Below, in pieces: positions 1 to 6,344 of a stretch of 8,459 nt of DNA (position 1 is its first letter; each line of letters opens with the position of its first letter). This stretch comes from Desulfocapsa sp. Lineage in GTDB: Bacteria > Desulfobacterota > Desulfobulbia > Desulfobulbales > Desulfocapsaceae. The stretch covers positions 1 through 8,459 of the forward strand of contig DAOWDZ010000215.1 in NCBI GenBank assembly GCA_030638765.1, in the 5' to 3' direction. The notes beneath the pieces are model-generated. The model did not search any database. It saw only the letters and a list, made by a program, of their open reading frames with translations, and was not told the DNA's origin. Both the position numbers and the translations under genes were made by a program.

Positions 1-486
1 AAAACAAAAAATAATAATGCGTTTGGCATTCAGGAGGCGAGAACTCAGAAAGACAGAGACGAGCTCTGGAGAGCCAGGCGATCACTTTTTGCAAGCATGA
101 CACGTATTAGTCCGGATTGTGTCACAGAGGACGCAACGGTTCCAGCCAGCAAAGTTCCAGCCATGATACGGGGAATACGAGCTATTGCTGATAAGTATGA
201 CCTGTTGGTTGGCATATTGGCTCATGCAGGAGACGGTAATATGCATCCTCTGATTTCCTGTGACATGCGTGACCATGAACAGATGGAAAAAGTTGAAAAA
301 GCTGTGGAAGATATTTTTGAACTGGCGATAGGGTTTAACGGTACTCTTACAGGGGAACATGGAATAGGAATTGCCAAAAGAAAATACCTTTCAATGTCAA
401 TCGATGAACCAACGCTGAAATTTATGCACACCTTGAAAAAGGCCATCGATCCCAACGGTATTTTGAATCCCGGAAAGGCCATATGA
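1..486 (+). CDS. glcD: GlcD-type FAD-linked oxidase subunit, C-terminal part (5' truncated by window edge)
   Basis: This is the C-terminal third of the flavoprotein subunit of glycolate oxidase or a related D-lactate dehydrogenase, which oxidizes a 2-hydroxyacid to the 2-oxoacid with FAD. Frame 1 is open from the first base, so the ATG at 97 is an internal methionine and not the start. 161 residues are visible, against roughly 460-490 for the family. The FAD-oxidase C-terminal domain is clear: HAGDGNMHP at visible residues 75-83, GTLTGEHGIG around 114-123, KRKYL near 126-130, and the usual ending DPNGILNPGK. The N-terminal FAD-binding PCMH domain must lie to the left of the window. The stop codon overlaps the glcF start by 4 bp (ATGA), so the two genes are an operon and probably translationally coupled. 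Family membership is certain. The choice between glycolate and D-lactate as substrate cannot be made from this fragment. Confidence 0.93.
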   Translation, partial: KTKNNNAFGIQEARTQKDRDELWRARRSLFASMTRISPDCVTEDATVPASKVPAMIRGIRAIADKYDLLVGILAHAGDGNMHPLISCDMRDHEQMEKVEKAVEDIFELAIGFNGTLTGEHGIGIAKRKYLSMSIDEPTLKFMHTLKKAIDPNGILNPGKAI

Positions 487-1739
487 CGGATAATTCAAAA
501 AAATTGAAATCTCCTGAGGTCCTTAATTGTTCGAGATGCGGCGCCTGTCTGCCTGTTTGTCCTGTTTATCTGGAAAAGATGGAAGAGGGTGTCAGTCCTC
601 GTGCTAAGGTGCAACTCTCCAAACATTATACAGAACAGAAATTGCCACCATCTGAACATCTGAATGATCTTATTAATCACTGTTTGATGTGTGGTAATTG
701 TACCACTATTTGTCCCAGCGGGGTCGAACATCAGAGTCTGTTTATGCGTATGCGCAGTTACATGGCAAACGATCTGGGAGAAGGCTGGCAACTGAAGGTT
801 CTCTATCACTTTTTAAGTAACGAACAGCAGCTGAGACTGGCTTCACGATTTGCAAAACTTGGGCGTAACCATATGCTCAACTTTATGGCAAGTGAGGTCA
901 AGGTTGGTAATATTCCCGTTAAACAATTACCCAGGTTTAATAAACGACCCTTTCGTGAACAGATTGCAGAAATTGTTGAACCGACTCCACTTTCAAAAGG
1001 TACAATTCTGTATTTTACCGGGTGCGGAACGAACTACGTTTTTGATCAGGTTGGCCACTCTCTTTGTCATATTCTGAATGTCATGGGTTTTACAGTTGAA
1101 GTTCCAAAATCACAGGTTTGCTGTGGTCTTCCACTGTTTAGTCATGGAAATCTTGAAAAAGCTGCAAAAAATATTCAAACAAATATAGATATTTTTAACC
1201 AGAAGGATATCGTCGCAGTTGTAACTGATTGCGCAACATGTGGATCGGCTCTTCACAAAGAATACAAACATGTTTTACAAGAGTTGGGACTTGCCACTGA
1301 TAAAGCAGAAGAACTGAGTAGTAAGGTCCGTGATATAAGTGAATTCATTCTGGAAAACTTCGATTTACTGGAGCCGCATTTTGACAAACAGGCAACTCCT
1401 CAAAAAGTAACCTATCATATGCCTTGTCACCTGCGAAATGGGCAGAACGTAACAACTGAAATAGAGTCATTGCTGAAGCGCTTGCCCAATGTGGACTATA
1501 CCAGGGCAGTTGATTACAATCATTGTTGTGGAGGAGGGGGGACGTTCTTTTATGATCATCCTGAAACATCTCAACAGATAGTGAGTAAAAAAGTTGAGAA
1601 TGCAAAGGCCACCGGGGCTGATCTATGGGTTACTGGCTGTCCGGGGTGCAGTATCAATCTTGCAGGAAATCTTCAGGAGACAGATACTCTTTCTGTTGAG
1701 CACATCCTAATGCTGATTGAACGGGGAATTAAAAAATAA
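483..1739 (+). CDS. glcF: GlcF-type iron-sulfur subunit of glycolate/D-lactate oxidase
   Basis: This is the electron-transfer subunit partnering GlcD. It should carry electrons from the flavin to a membrane acceptor on the cytoplasmic face. At 418 residues it has the normal family length. Two 4Fe-4S ferredoxin motifs lie at the N-terminus: C16-x2-C19-x2-C22-x3-C26-P and C67-x2-C70-x2-C73-x3-C77-P. Two cysteine-rich CCG domains follow. The first has C181, C213-C214-G215 and C250-x2-C253. The second has C315, C348-C349-G350 and C386-x2-C389. All the expected cysteines are present, so the protein looks intact. The start at 483 overlaps the glcD stop, with a purine-rich GGAAAGG just upstream serving as ribosome binding site. 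The same architecture occurs in D-lactate dehydrogenase iron-sulfur subunits of sulfate reducers and in LutA-like proteins. The glcF symbol therefore describes the family better than the proven substrate. The neighbour on the right is convergent. Confidence 0.93.
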   Translation: MTDNSKKLKSPEVLNCSRCGACLPVCPVYLEKMEEGVSPRAKVQLSKHYTEQKLPPSEHLNDLINHCLMCGNCTTICPSGVEHQSLFMRMRSYMANDLGEGWQLKVLYHFLSNEQQLRLASRFAKLGRNHMLNFMASEVKVGNIPVKQLPRFNKRPFREQIAEIVEPTPLSKGTILYFTGCGTNYVFDQVGHSLCHILNVMGFTVEVPKSQVCCGLPLFSHGNLEKAAKNIQTNIDIFNQKDIVAVVTDCATCGSALHKEYKHVLQELGLATDKAEELSSKVRDISEFILENFDLLEPHFDKQATPQKVTYHMPCHLRNGQNVTTEIESLLKRLPNVDYTRAVDYNHCCGGGGTFFYDHPETSQQIVSKKVENAKATGADLWVTGCPGCSINLAGNLQETDTLSVEHILMLIERGIKK

Positions 1740-1763
1740 GCAAATAGAATTCTGAAAAATAGA

Positions 1764-1827
1764 AAGGTGGCTTATGCCCTATTATCTTGTCTAACCGGTA
1801 AAGAGAAGTAGAAAATCGAGCCACCTT
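1764..1827. repeat. Inverted repeat spanning the convergent glcF / kinase gene ends
   Basis: A 9-bp perfect inverted repeat, AAGGTGGCT at 1764-1772 and AGCCACCTT at 1819-1827, is separated by 46 bases. The left arm sits in the short gap between the two convergent genes and touches the kinase stop codon. The right arm is inside the kinase coding end. The arms are GC-richer than their surroundings. A terminator role for glcF transcripts is conceivable, but the loop is long and the following T-run (TTTT, around 1835) is short. Confidence 0.25.
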
Positions 1828-3685
1828 GAGGATTGTTTTCGACCCATATTGTACCCTTGTGAGCCTTGATAATTTCTTTAGATATTGCAAGCCCAAGACC
1901 AGTACCACCAGCTCCTGTATTTGTTTTGGAGCTTTGAATAAACTTATCAAAGACAATGTTTAATTCATTCTCCGGTATACCTATCCCTTGATCAATAACA
2001 GACACAAGAACAGTGGGTTGTGATTGTTTGTCTGTTTCCTGAGATATAATAACTTTAATCTCTTTCCCTTGATCAGTGAACTTTATAGCATTGGATAATA
2101 AATTACGAACTACTTGAGATAATTGATTGGAGTCGTACAGTAATATATTAGAATCATGTGAAGAAGATATCTCAAAGTGAATAGATTTTTCTTCGAAAAT
2201 TGTCTTGAATTCATCTGCAACGGTTGTTATGCAATTTGAGATATCCTGTTCCCTCAAAGAAAGGTTCATTTTCCCTGACTCAAGTTTTGCCAGATCAAGC
2301 AAGTCGTTTAAAAGTAACATTAAGCGATTACCGCTTTCTGAAATTTCATTGAAGTAGTTAAAAAGCTTTTCTTTTGGAACCTTATCAATTCGTTTAATAC
2401 CAAAATTTGCGTAACTGAGAATCCCATGCATCGGTGTACGCAACTCATGAGACATATTGGCTAGAAATTCAGATTTGGCTTTGTTAGCAAGTTCTGCCGC
2501 TTCCATTGCCTGGCGTAATTCTTCAGCTTGCTTGCGGACTGTAATGTCACGACCTTCAGGAATTAAATATTGTACATCTCCATTGTCATCCAGGATTGGA
2601 TGCATACTGAATTCAATCCAAATCAAGGATCCGTCTGCTATTTGAAACTGAATGTCATGTATTAATGGTTCACCAGATGCGCACCTGTTTATATCATTTT
2701 TGATGGTATCTTTTGCATCGTCTGAATATTGCCACCATGGAACTTCAAAGTATTTCTTACCAATAACACTCTCAAGAGTTACTCCACAAAGAGTAAGTGG
2801 CGTATTATTAGTAAAAATTATTCTGCCATCAGGCTCTAATACAGAAATATGAGTTATCATATCGTTGAGTAACTTTTTTTGAAATTGTTCTTTTTCAAAG
2901 ATCGTTTTCTCGGATTGTTTACGCTCGATCACCTCATTTTCCAATTCTTTGTTTATCTCAGCAAGTTCAAATGTTCTTTTTTGGACACGAATTTCTAAAT
3001 CACTTCGTGATTCATTTAATTTCTCAAATTGAGTTTTAATTTCCTCACCCATGGAAGAGAGAACTTCAACAAAAGGTTTGAATTCATGGGATGGAATATA
3101 ATCGTCAGGAAGGGAATAGTTTTTGTTTTTGAACTGACCTACCATGATGCTGAATTGATCAATACGTGATTGTAACACATAGAACATCAGTAATTTTATG
3201 ACCAGCAACAGAGCAAACAGGATTAGGATAATTAAGATTGAAGTGCGTTGCAGGAACTTTGAGGCTATGGCATTATAATATTTTGTGGATAGGCCGATGG
3301 AATAATTTCCAACAGTATTGTTGCCATAGGTAATAATACCTTTTCGTTCGATGTTTTTATTGCCTGTTGCTTTTTTTAAATTAAAGAGAACTTCCCCCTG
3401 TTGATTTTTAATTTGAAGGAAGGAAACGATTTCATAAATTCTATAGGAAGATCCAATGTTTTTGACTGCATCATCGTCAAAATTCCAAAGAGGGACACTA
3501 AGTGTTTGAACGAGAGAAGCGGCCATTTGATCGGCTTTGGCTTCCAGGCGGTTCTTCATGTTTAAGTAGGAAGAATAGTATGTAAACGATATGGCAATTG
3601 TAGAAACGATAACGACAGTACTTATCATACCGATCATAAGATCTTTGACGATAGATCGTACTTTGGGGTTTTTCGTGTTTTTCAT
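1772..3685 (-). CDS. Membrane sensor histidine kinase with periplasmic and PAS domains
   Basis: This two-component sensor autophosphorylates on histidine. From the ATG at 3685 it is 637 residues. A transmembrane helix at about 14-36 is followed by an extracytoplasmic domain at about 38-147 containing VPLWNFDDD, a Cache/CHASE-like sensor by layout but unassigned. A second helix lies at 148-171, then a HAMP-like linker and a long coiled coil (215-275). A PAS/PAC domain spans about 272-385 and ends EGRDITVRKQAEE. HisKA follows with NMSHELRTPMHG (phospho-acceptor H413). The ATPase domain has N-box N528/N532, G1 DQGIGI (565-570), F-box FDKF (579-582) and G2 GTGLGLA (594-600). There is no receiver domain, so it is not a hybrid, and no response regulator is in the window. 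A longer TTG start at 3727 would overlap the upstream gene. The ATG lies 5 nt after the upstream TAA, suggesting coupled translation, though its Shine-Dalgarno is weak. Confidence 0.92.
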   Translation of the reverse strand: MKNTKNPKVRSIVKDLMIGMISTVVIVSTIAISFTYYSSYLNMKNRLEAKADQMAASLVQTLSVPLWNFDDDAVKNIGSSYRIYEIVSFLQIKNQQGEVLFNLKKATGNKNIERKGIITYGNNTVGNYSIGLSTKYYNAIASKFLQRTSILIILILFALLLVIKLLMFYVLQSRIDQFSIMVGQFKNKNYSLPDDYIPSHEFKPFVEVLSSMGEEIKTQFEKLNESRSDLEIRVQKRTFELAEINKELENEVIERKQSEKTIFEKEQFQKKLLNDMITHISVLEPDGRIIFTNNTPLTLCGVTLESVIGKKYFEVPWWQYSDDAKDTIKNDINRCASGEPLIHDIQFQIADGSLIWIEFSMHPILDDNGDVQYLIPEGRDITVRKQAEELRQAMEAAELANKAKSEFLANMSHELRTPMHGILSYANFGIKRIDKVPKEKLFNYFNEISESGNRLMLLLNDLLDLAKLESGKMNLSLREQDISNCITTVADEFKTIFEEKSIHFEISSSHDSNILLYDSNQLSQVVRNLLSNAIKFTDQGKEIKVIISQETDKQSQPTVLVSVIDQGIGIPENELNIVFDKFIQSSKTNTGAGGTGLGLAISKEIIKAHKGTIWVENNPQGGSIFYFSLPVRQDNRA

Positions 3686-3690
3686 AGTGG

Positions 3691-4473
3691 TTACCAATGG
3701 ATTACACCGTATATGTGTGAAGGCCAATGCATAATTTTGTTATATTTGCCATTAGAGTTAAGAGTGTCCAGTGTGGTTTGCCATTCGTTAATAATTTCAT
3801 CTGAGGTTGATTTGGAAAAAGCAATGTACAACTCTTGAGAAAGTATTTTAAAAGCCGGTTCGATAGTATTAGGATCAATCTCCGCGAGTTTTAAAATATA
3901 TGCCGCTGACATTTTACTCATCGGCCAGAGATCAATTCGATCTGCTAAAAGCATCTTTAGAAGTGGGAATTTTACAGAGCTGTGATCAATATAAATATGT
4001 TCAAAACCATTTTTTTTCAAAAAGTTATGTCTGGATGTCTTTTTCTTAACCCCAACAATATATTTTTTTGCATCCCCTAGGTGCTGAATTGATATGGGTG
4101 ATCCTTTTTTTTTATACAAAAAGACATCATCTTGAATTAAGGGACCTACCCATTTAAACATGTTTTCTCTTGCTGCAGTTCTAGACATGGAAAATAAAAC
4201 CTGATTGTCGTGTTGTTGGATCGCTTTATAAGCTCTTGACCATGGTAAGAATTCTATTTTTGAAGTGATCTGGAGTTCTTCTAAAATGGCACGAATAATT
4301 TCTACAGATGTTCCTTTTAAAGTATTGTTCTCCTGATAATTATATGGAGGATAGTTCTCAGTCATTATCGTGAGATGTGGAGAAGCAAAAACGAATGATG
4401 GAAATAATACCAGTAAGGTAAGAAGAATTGATGCAACTGGTGTTGTTTCTAGTGAATATTTTATGTTAAGCAC
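3691..4473 (-). CDS. Periplasmic solute-binding protein, SBP_bac_3 family
   Basis: This looks like an exported family-3 extracellular solute-binding protein, the group that includes amino-acid ABC binding proteins and sensory binding domains. I prefer the GTG at 4473 (260 residues). It follows GGGAG by 4 nt and leaves a compact signal peptide, with a hydrophobic core at about 12-28 and likely cleavage after FVFA at residue 30. The ATG at 4530 (279 residues) has no visible ribosome binding site and would give an unusually long n-region. Family signatures are TENYPPYNY (38-46), LKGTSVEIIRAIL (52-64), PWSRAYKAI (77-85), FSMSRTAARE with FKWVGPL (94-112), and a C-terminal LNSNGKYNKIMHW. No permease or ATPase gene is nearby. 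Instead the stop is 5 nt before a histidine kinase, so I infer it presents a ligand to that kinase instead of feeding a transporter. The ligand is unknown. Confidence 0.85.
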   Translation of the reverse strand: MLNIKYSLETTPVASILLTLLVLFPSFVFASPHLTIMTENYPPYNYQENNTLKGTSVEIIRAILEELQITSKIEFLPWSRAYKAIQQHDNQVLFSMSRTAARENMFKWVGPLIQDDVFLYKKKGSPISIQHLGDAKKYIVGVKKKTSRHNFLKKNGFEHIYIDHSSVKFPLLKMLLADRIDLWPMSKMSAAYILKLAEIDPNTIEPAFKILSQELYIAFSKSTSDEIINEWQTTLDTLNSNGKYNKIMHWPSHIYGVIHW

Positions 4474-4477
4474 AAAA

Positions 4478-4482
4478 CTCCC
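4478..4482 (-). promoter_or_regulatory. Ribosome binding site favouring the GTG start of the binding protein
   Basis: The minus strand reads GGGAG, then TTTT, then GTG. This is the only good Shine-Dalgarno sequence near the start of the solute-binding protein gene. Together with signal-peptide geometry it supports translation from 4473 and not from the ATG at 4530. Confidence 0.5.
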
Positions 4483-4541
4483 GATTATGCAGTTTTTGTG
4501 GTTGTATGTAACAAATTTCTGTTGAACCATTTTGGACTGAT

Positions 4542-4570
4542 ATTTTAAACGAGGTCAGGTGATTTTCTGA
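4542..4570 (-). promoter_or_regulatory. Weak sigma-70-like promoter candidate for the binding-protein/kinase operon
   Basis: On the minus strand a TAAAAT -10-like hexamer (4542-4547) lies 17 nt after CAGAAA (4565-4570), which matches the -35 consensus at only 3 of 6 positions. Transcription would begin near 4535, leaving almost no leader for an ATG at 4530 but a normal leader for the GTG at 4473. The surroundings are AT-rich, so a chance match is quite possible. Confidence 0.22.
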
Positions 4571-4813
4571 TATGTCGTCTTTTGCAATGTTGGTGCCATT
4601 TGTTGGTGAATTGAAAAATAAAAAAACCTTGCAATATCAACTTGTTTTGGACAGTATGTTTTTGGATTAAGAAGGGGAATTACCTGGATAGTCCATTAAA
4701 GTAGAGTTCGTCTAGTTTTGTAGATTGATACTTTCAATATCCTTTAAATGTATTTAATCGTTACCAATATATTTTAACAGATATATGTACTTTTTTTTAT
4801 GTGAGATGATAAG

Positions 4814-4829
4814 AACATCTTTTGATGTT
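4814..4829. repeat. Perfect 6-bp-stem hairpin downstream of the small exported-protein gene
   Basis: AACATC and GATGTT flank a 4-base loop (TTTT on the plus strand). On the minus strand it begins 21 nt after the stop codon of the 110-residue protein, a position suited to a transcript end. No uninterrupted U-run follows on that strand, so it would be a poor intrinsic terminator. It could equally be a small operator-like palindrome. Confidence 0.3.
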
Positions 4830-4850
4830 GTGCCTCTGTAAAGCATGCGA

Positions 4851-5183
4851 TTACGGGCAGGCTTGTTTTATGGCATTTCTTATATCAGCGCTCCACCAGG
4901 CAGTAATTGGTTGTTTATTTGTTTTTTTATTAAAACCAAAAACTACAAAATCTTTTTTTCCTGCGAGAACTATAAAGTGGTCAGAACCTTTTGAGGTAAT
5001 CCTTGGCTTACTACTCTTCAGTTCGCTGCAGGACGGTTCGTATTCTTCTGTGCGGATTTGGAATTGTTTTTGGCGTTCGTAACCAATGGCACTCTGCTGG
5101 TTTTCTTGAATCAATTTATATGAATATCCGATCAGGGTTCCTATGGAAAATATCAATAAATAACTTACTAAATGTTTTTTCAT
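4851..5183 (-). CDS. Small membrane-anchored or exported protein of unknown function
   Basis: I do not recognise this 110-residue protein. The start is well supported: AAGGA (5190-5194) lies 6 nt before the ATG at 5183. The N-terminus MKKHLVSYLLIFSIGTLIGY has two lysines then a hydrophobic core at about 5-20, either an uncleaved membrane anchor or a signal peptide with no obvious cleavage motif. The remaining 88 or so residues are polar and should be extracytoplasmic. They contain a charged stretch (22-62) and a segment with alternating hydrophobics at 69-84 (FIVLAGKKDFVVFGF), suggesting a beta-hairpin. Two tryptophans follow at 96-97, and C109 is next to the C-terminus. C52 and C109 could form a disulfide. 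It diverges from the lipoprotein gene across a 144-bp spacer and lacks close upstream partners on its own strand. Existence as a gene is likely; function is open. Confidence 0.72.
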   Translation of the reverse strand: MKKHLVSYLLIFSIGTLIGYSYKLIQENQQSAIGYERQKQFQIRTEEYEPSCSELKSSKPRITSKGSDHFIVLAGKKDFVVFGFNKKTNKQPITAWWSADIRNAIKQACP

Positions 5184-5327
5184 CTGGATTCCTTCAGCTG
5201 TTTTCTGATAAGCTTTGTTTGTCAGAATAAGATATTTTCAAATTTCTATAATCATTTTATCGTAAGGGTATATATAAATACAAATTGTTGCTGTTCTCCT
5301 GTTGATACCATTAAAAAAGGAAAAGCT
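5184..5327. promoter_or_regulatory. Divergent promoter region between the small exported protein and the lipoprotein
   Basis: This spacer must carry start signals for both divergent genes. On the plus strand a perfect TATAAT lies at 5247-5252. The best -35-like hexamer, TTGTCA at 5219-5224, is 22 nt away, too far for a classical promoter, so either the -35 is weak or the match is accidental. Ribosome binding sites are clear at both ends: AAGGA at 5190-5194 on the minus strand and AAGGA at 5317-5321 on the plus strand, each with a 6-nt spacer. Confidence 0.45.
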
Positions 5328-6290
5328 ATGCGATTTTTTACGATCCCTGTTTATTTGTTTGTTTTCCTGCTTGCTGCCTGTGACTCTTCTGGTAATGCTG
5401 ACGGAATAGGTCTGGGTGGGGCTGCGATGAGTGTAGAAGTGGATACTGTCACTAAAGCTCCGATTGAGTCTTCTAATGTTTTTCTAGCAAGTACGCCCGC
5501 TCTTCAGGCAACAATTAAATTACGCAATGCCTCCGTTGGTACCACCGTCACCGCACGATTTTATTTTGGAAGCATGCAGAAAAAAAAGGAAATAGCCAGT
5601 GATGCTATTACTACCTCCGGGACGGGATATTTAAGTTTTGCCCTGGATCCTCCTGCAAGTGGATGGCCCCTTGGAACGTATCAAGTTGAATTTTATCTTG
5701 AAAATGAAATGAAAGAAAGTCTTACGTTTTTCATAAAAAGTCAATTGCAACAGGAGTCAGAAACTTCTGTTGCAGGAACAGCCTCACCTGTTGTTACAGA
5801 TGATAGCGACCCAGAATTTAGACTTTTTAATGATGATCAGTTTGGATTTAGTATGGAATTGCCAGCAAATTGGAACTTTCGAGTAGTAGGTGAAAATAGC
5901 GATTACCTGTTTCAAGGGCCTTCAGGGAGTGAAGAGGGTGAGATTGTACTGATTATACAGATGATTGACACTCGACTGCCACCCAAAACTACTTTGTCAG
6001 GTGAAATGTCAAATCAGGTGAGTATTTTCAGAAAAAGGGCTGGTGTCAAAATAGTTAAGCAGAGTGAGTTGCTGGTTGCAGGTGGAATGGCACCCTATTT
6101 TCTCGCAACGTACCCTATAAAAAATGATATGAATCAGTTGGTTTCATGGGGACACACTCAGTTGGGACTACAAAATGGTCCTGTTATTCTCCTGATCAGT
6201 TACGCTGCCCCTAGAGAGATATACCAGGATACGATTGGTTTGTTTCAGCATATGGTGGATACTTTTTTACTGAAGACACCTAAGTTGTGA
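5328..6290 (+). CDS. Predicted lipoprotein with Ig-like and PsbP-like domains
   Basis: This is a secreted lipoprotein of unknown function, 320 residues from the ATG at 5328. That start has AAGGA 6 nt upstream and gives a lipoprotein signal peptide at once; upstream in-frame codons (back to 5172) overlap the divergent gene and look non-coding. The signal ends in lipobox L15-A16-A17-C18. Asp19 at +2 would favour inner-membrane retention if E. coli Lol rules apply. Residues about 35-138 look like a beta-sandwich domain ending in GWPLGTYQVEFYL, a pattern common in Ig-like envelope domains. A Ser/Thr-rich linker (about 139-163) leads to a C-terminal domain (164-318) opening with DDQFGFSMELPANWNF. 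That opening, with the strand order and the final helix IGLFQHMVDTFLL, resembles the PsbP/Mog1-like fold. Domain assignments are by eye. No neighbour indicates a partner. Confidence 0.82.
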   Translation: MRFFTIPVYLFVFLLAACDSSGNADGIGLGGAAMSVEVDTVTKAPIESSNVFLASTPALQATIKLRNASVGTTVTARFYFGSMQKKKEIASDAITTSGTGYLSFALDPPASGWPLGTYQVEFYLENEMKESLTFFIKSQLQQESETSVAGTASPVVTDDSDPEFRLFNDDQFGFSMELPANWNFRVVGENSDYLFQGPSGSEEGEIVLIIQMIDTRLPPKTTLSGEMSNQVSIFRKRAGVKIVKQSELLVAGGMAPYFLATYPIKNDMNQLVSWGHTQLGLQNGPVILLISYAAPREIYQDTIGLFQHMVDTFLLKTPKL

Positions 6291-6298
6291 TGCTGTTT

Positions 6299-6344
6299 AT
6301 TCTTCGAATTGTTCAAGGTACCCTACAAATTTTCTTTGAAGAAT
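6299..6344. terminator. Possible weak bidirectional terminator between convergent genes
   Basis: ATTCTTCGAA (6299-6308) can pair with TTTGAAGAAT (6335-6344), giving a 10-bp stem with one G-U pair and a 26-base loop. It covers the 32-bp gap between the convergent lipoprotein gene and the large right-edge gene, and its right arm lies in the last codons of the latter. The following T-run on the plus strand is only four bases and the stem is AT-rich. The position is right but the structure is weak. Confidence 0.28.

Larger units (their letters stand above)
4531..4850. other. AT-rich intergenic region without a convincing gene
   Basis: This stretch separates the small membrane-anchored protein gene from the binding-protein gene, both on the minus strand. 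I find no open frame with a credible start, ribosome binding site and protein-like composition. It contains homopolymer runs (A-rich around 4613-4626, T-rich around 4791-4799), the weak promoter candidate near its left end and a 16-bp perfect hairpin near its right end. It probably holds the promoter and leader of the binding-protein/kinase operon and the 3' end of the small-gene transcript. A small RNA cannot be excluded by eye. Confidence 0.5.

Noticed and set aside
97..99. ATG at 97 as the start of the first gene.
   Set aside because: The frame is open to base 1 and the preceding residues fit the GlcD family, so this is an internal Met of a truncated gene.
4606..4645. The A/T-rich tract next to TTGCAA as an intrinsic terminator on the minus strand.
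   Set aside because: The T-run is present on the minus strand, but no GC-rich stem precedes it; only the short TTGCAA palindrome does.
4822..5082. A plus-strand frame opposite the small exported protein.
   Set aside because: It is a shadow: the minus-strand frame has a good Shine-Dalgarno and a membrane-anchor N-terminus, while the plus-strand product has neither.
5172..5327. An upstream extension of the lipoprotein frame to a start at 5172.
   Set aside because: It overlaps the divergent small gene, lacks a ribosome binding site, and would bury the lipoprotein signal peptide 52 residues inside the protein.
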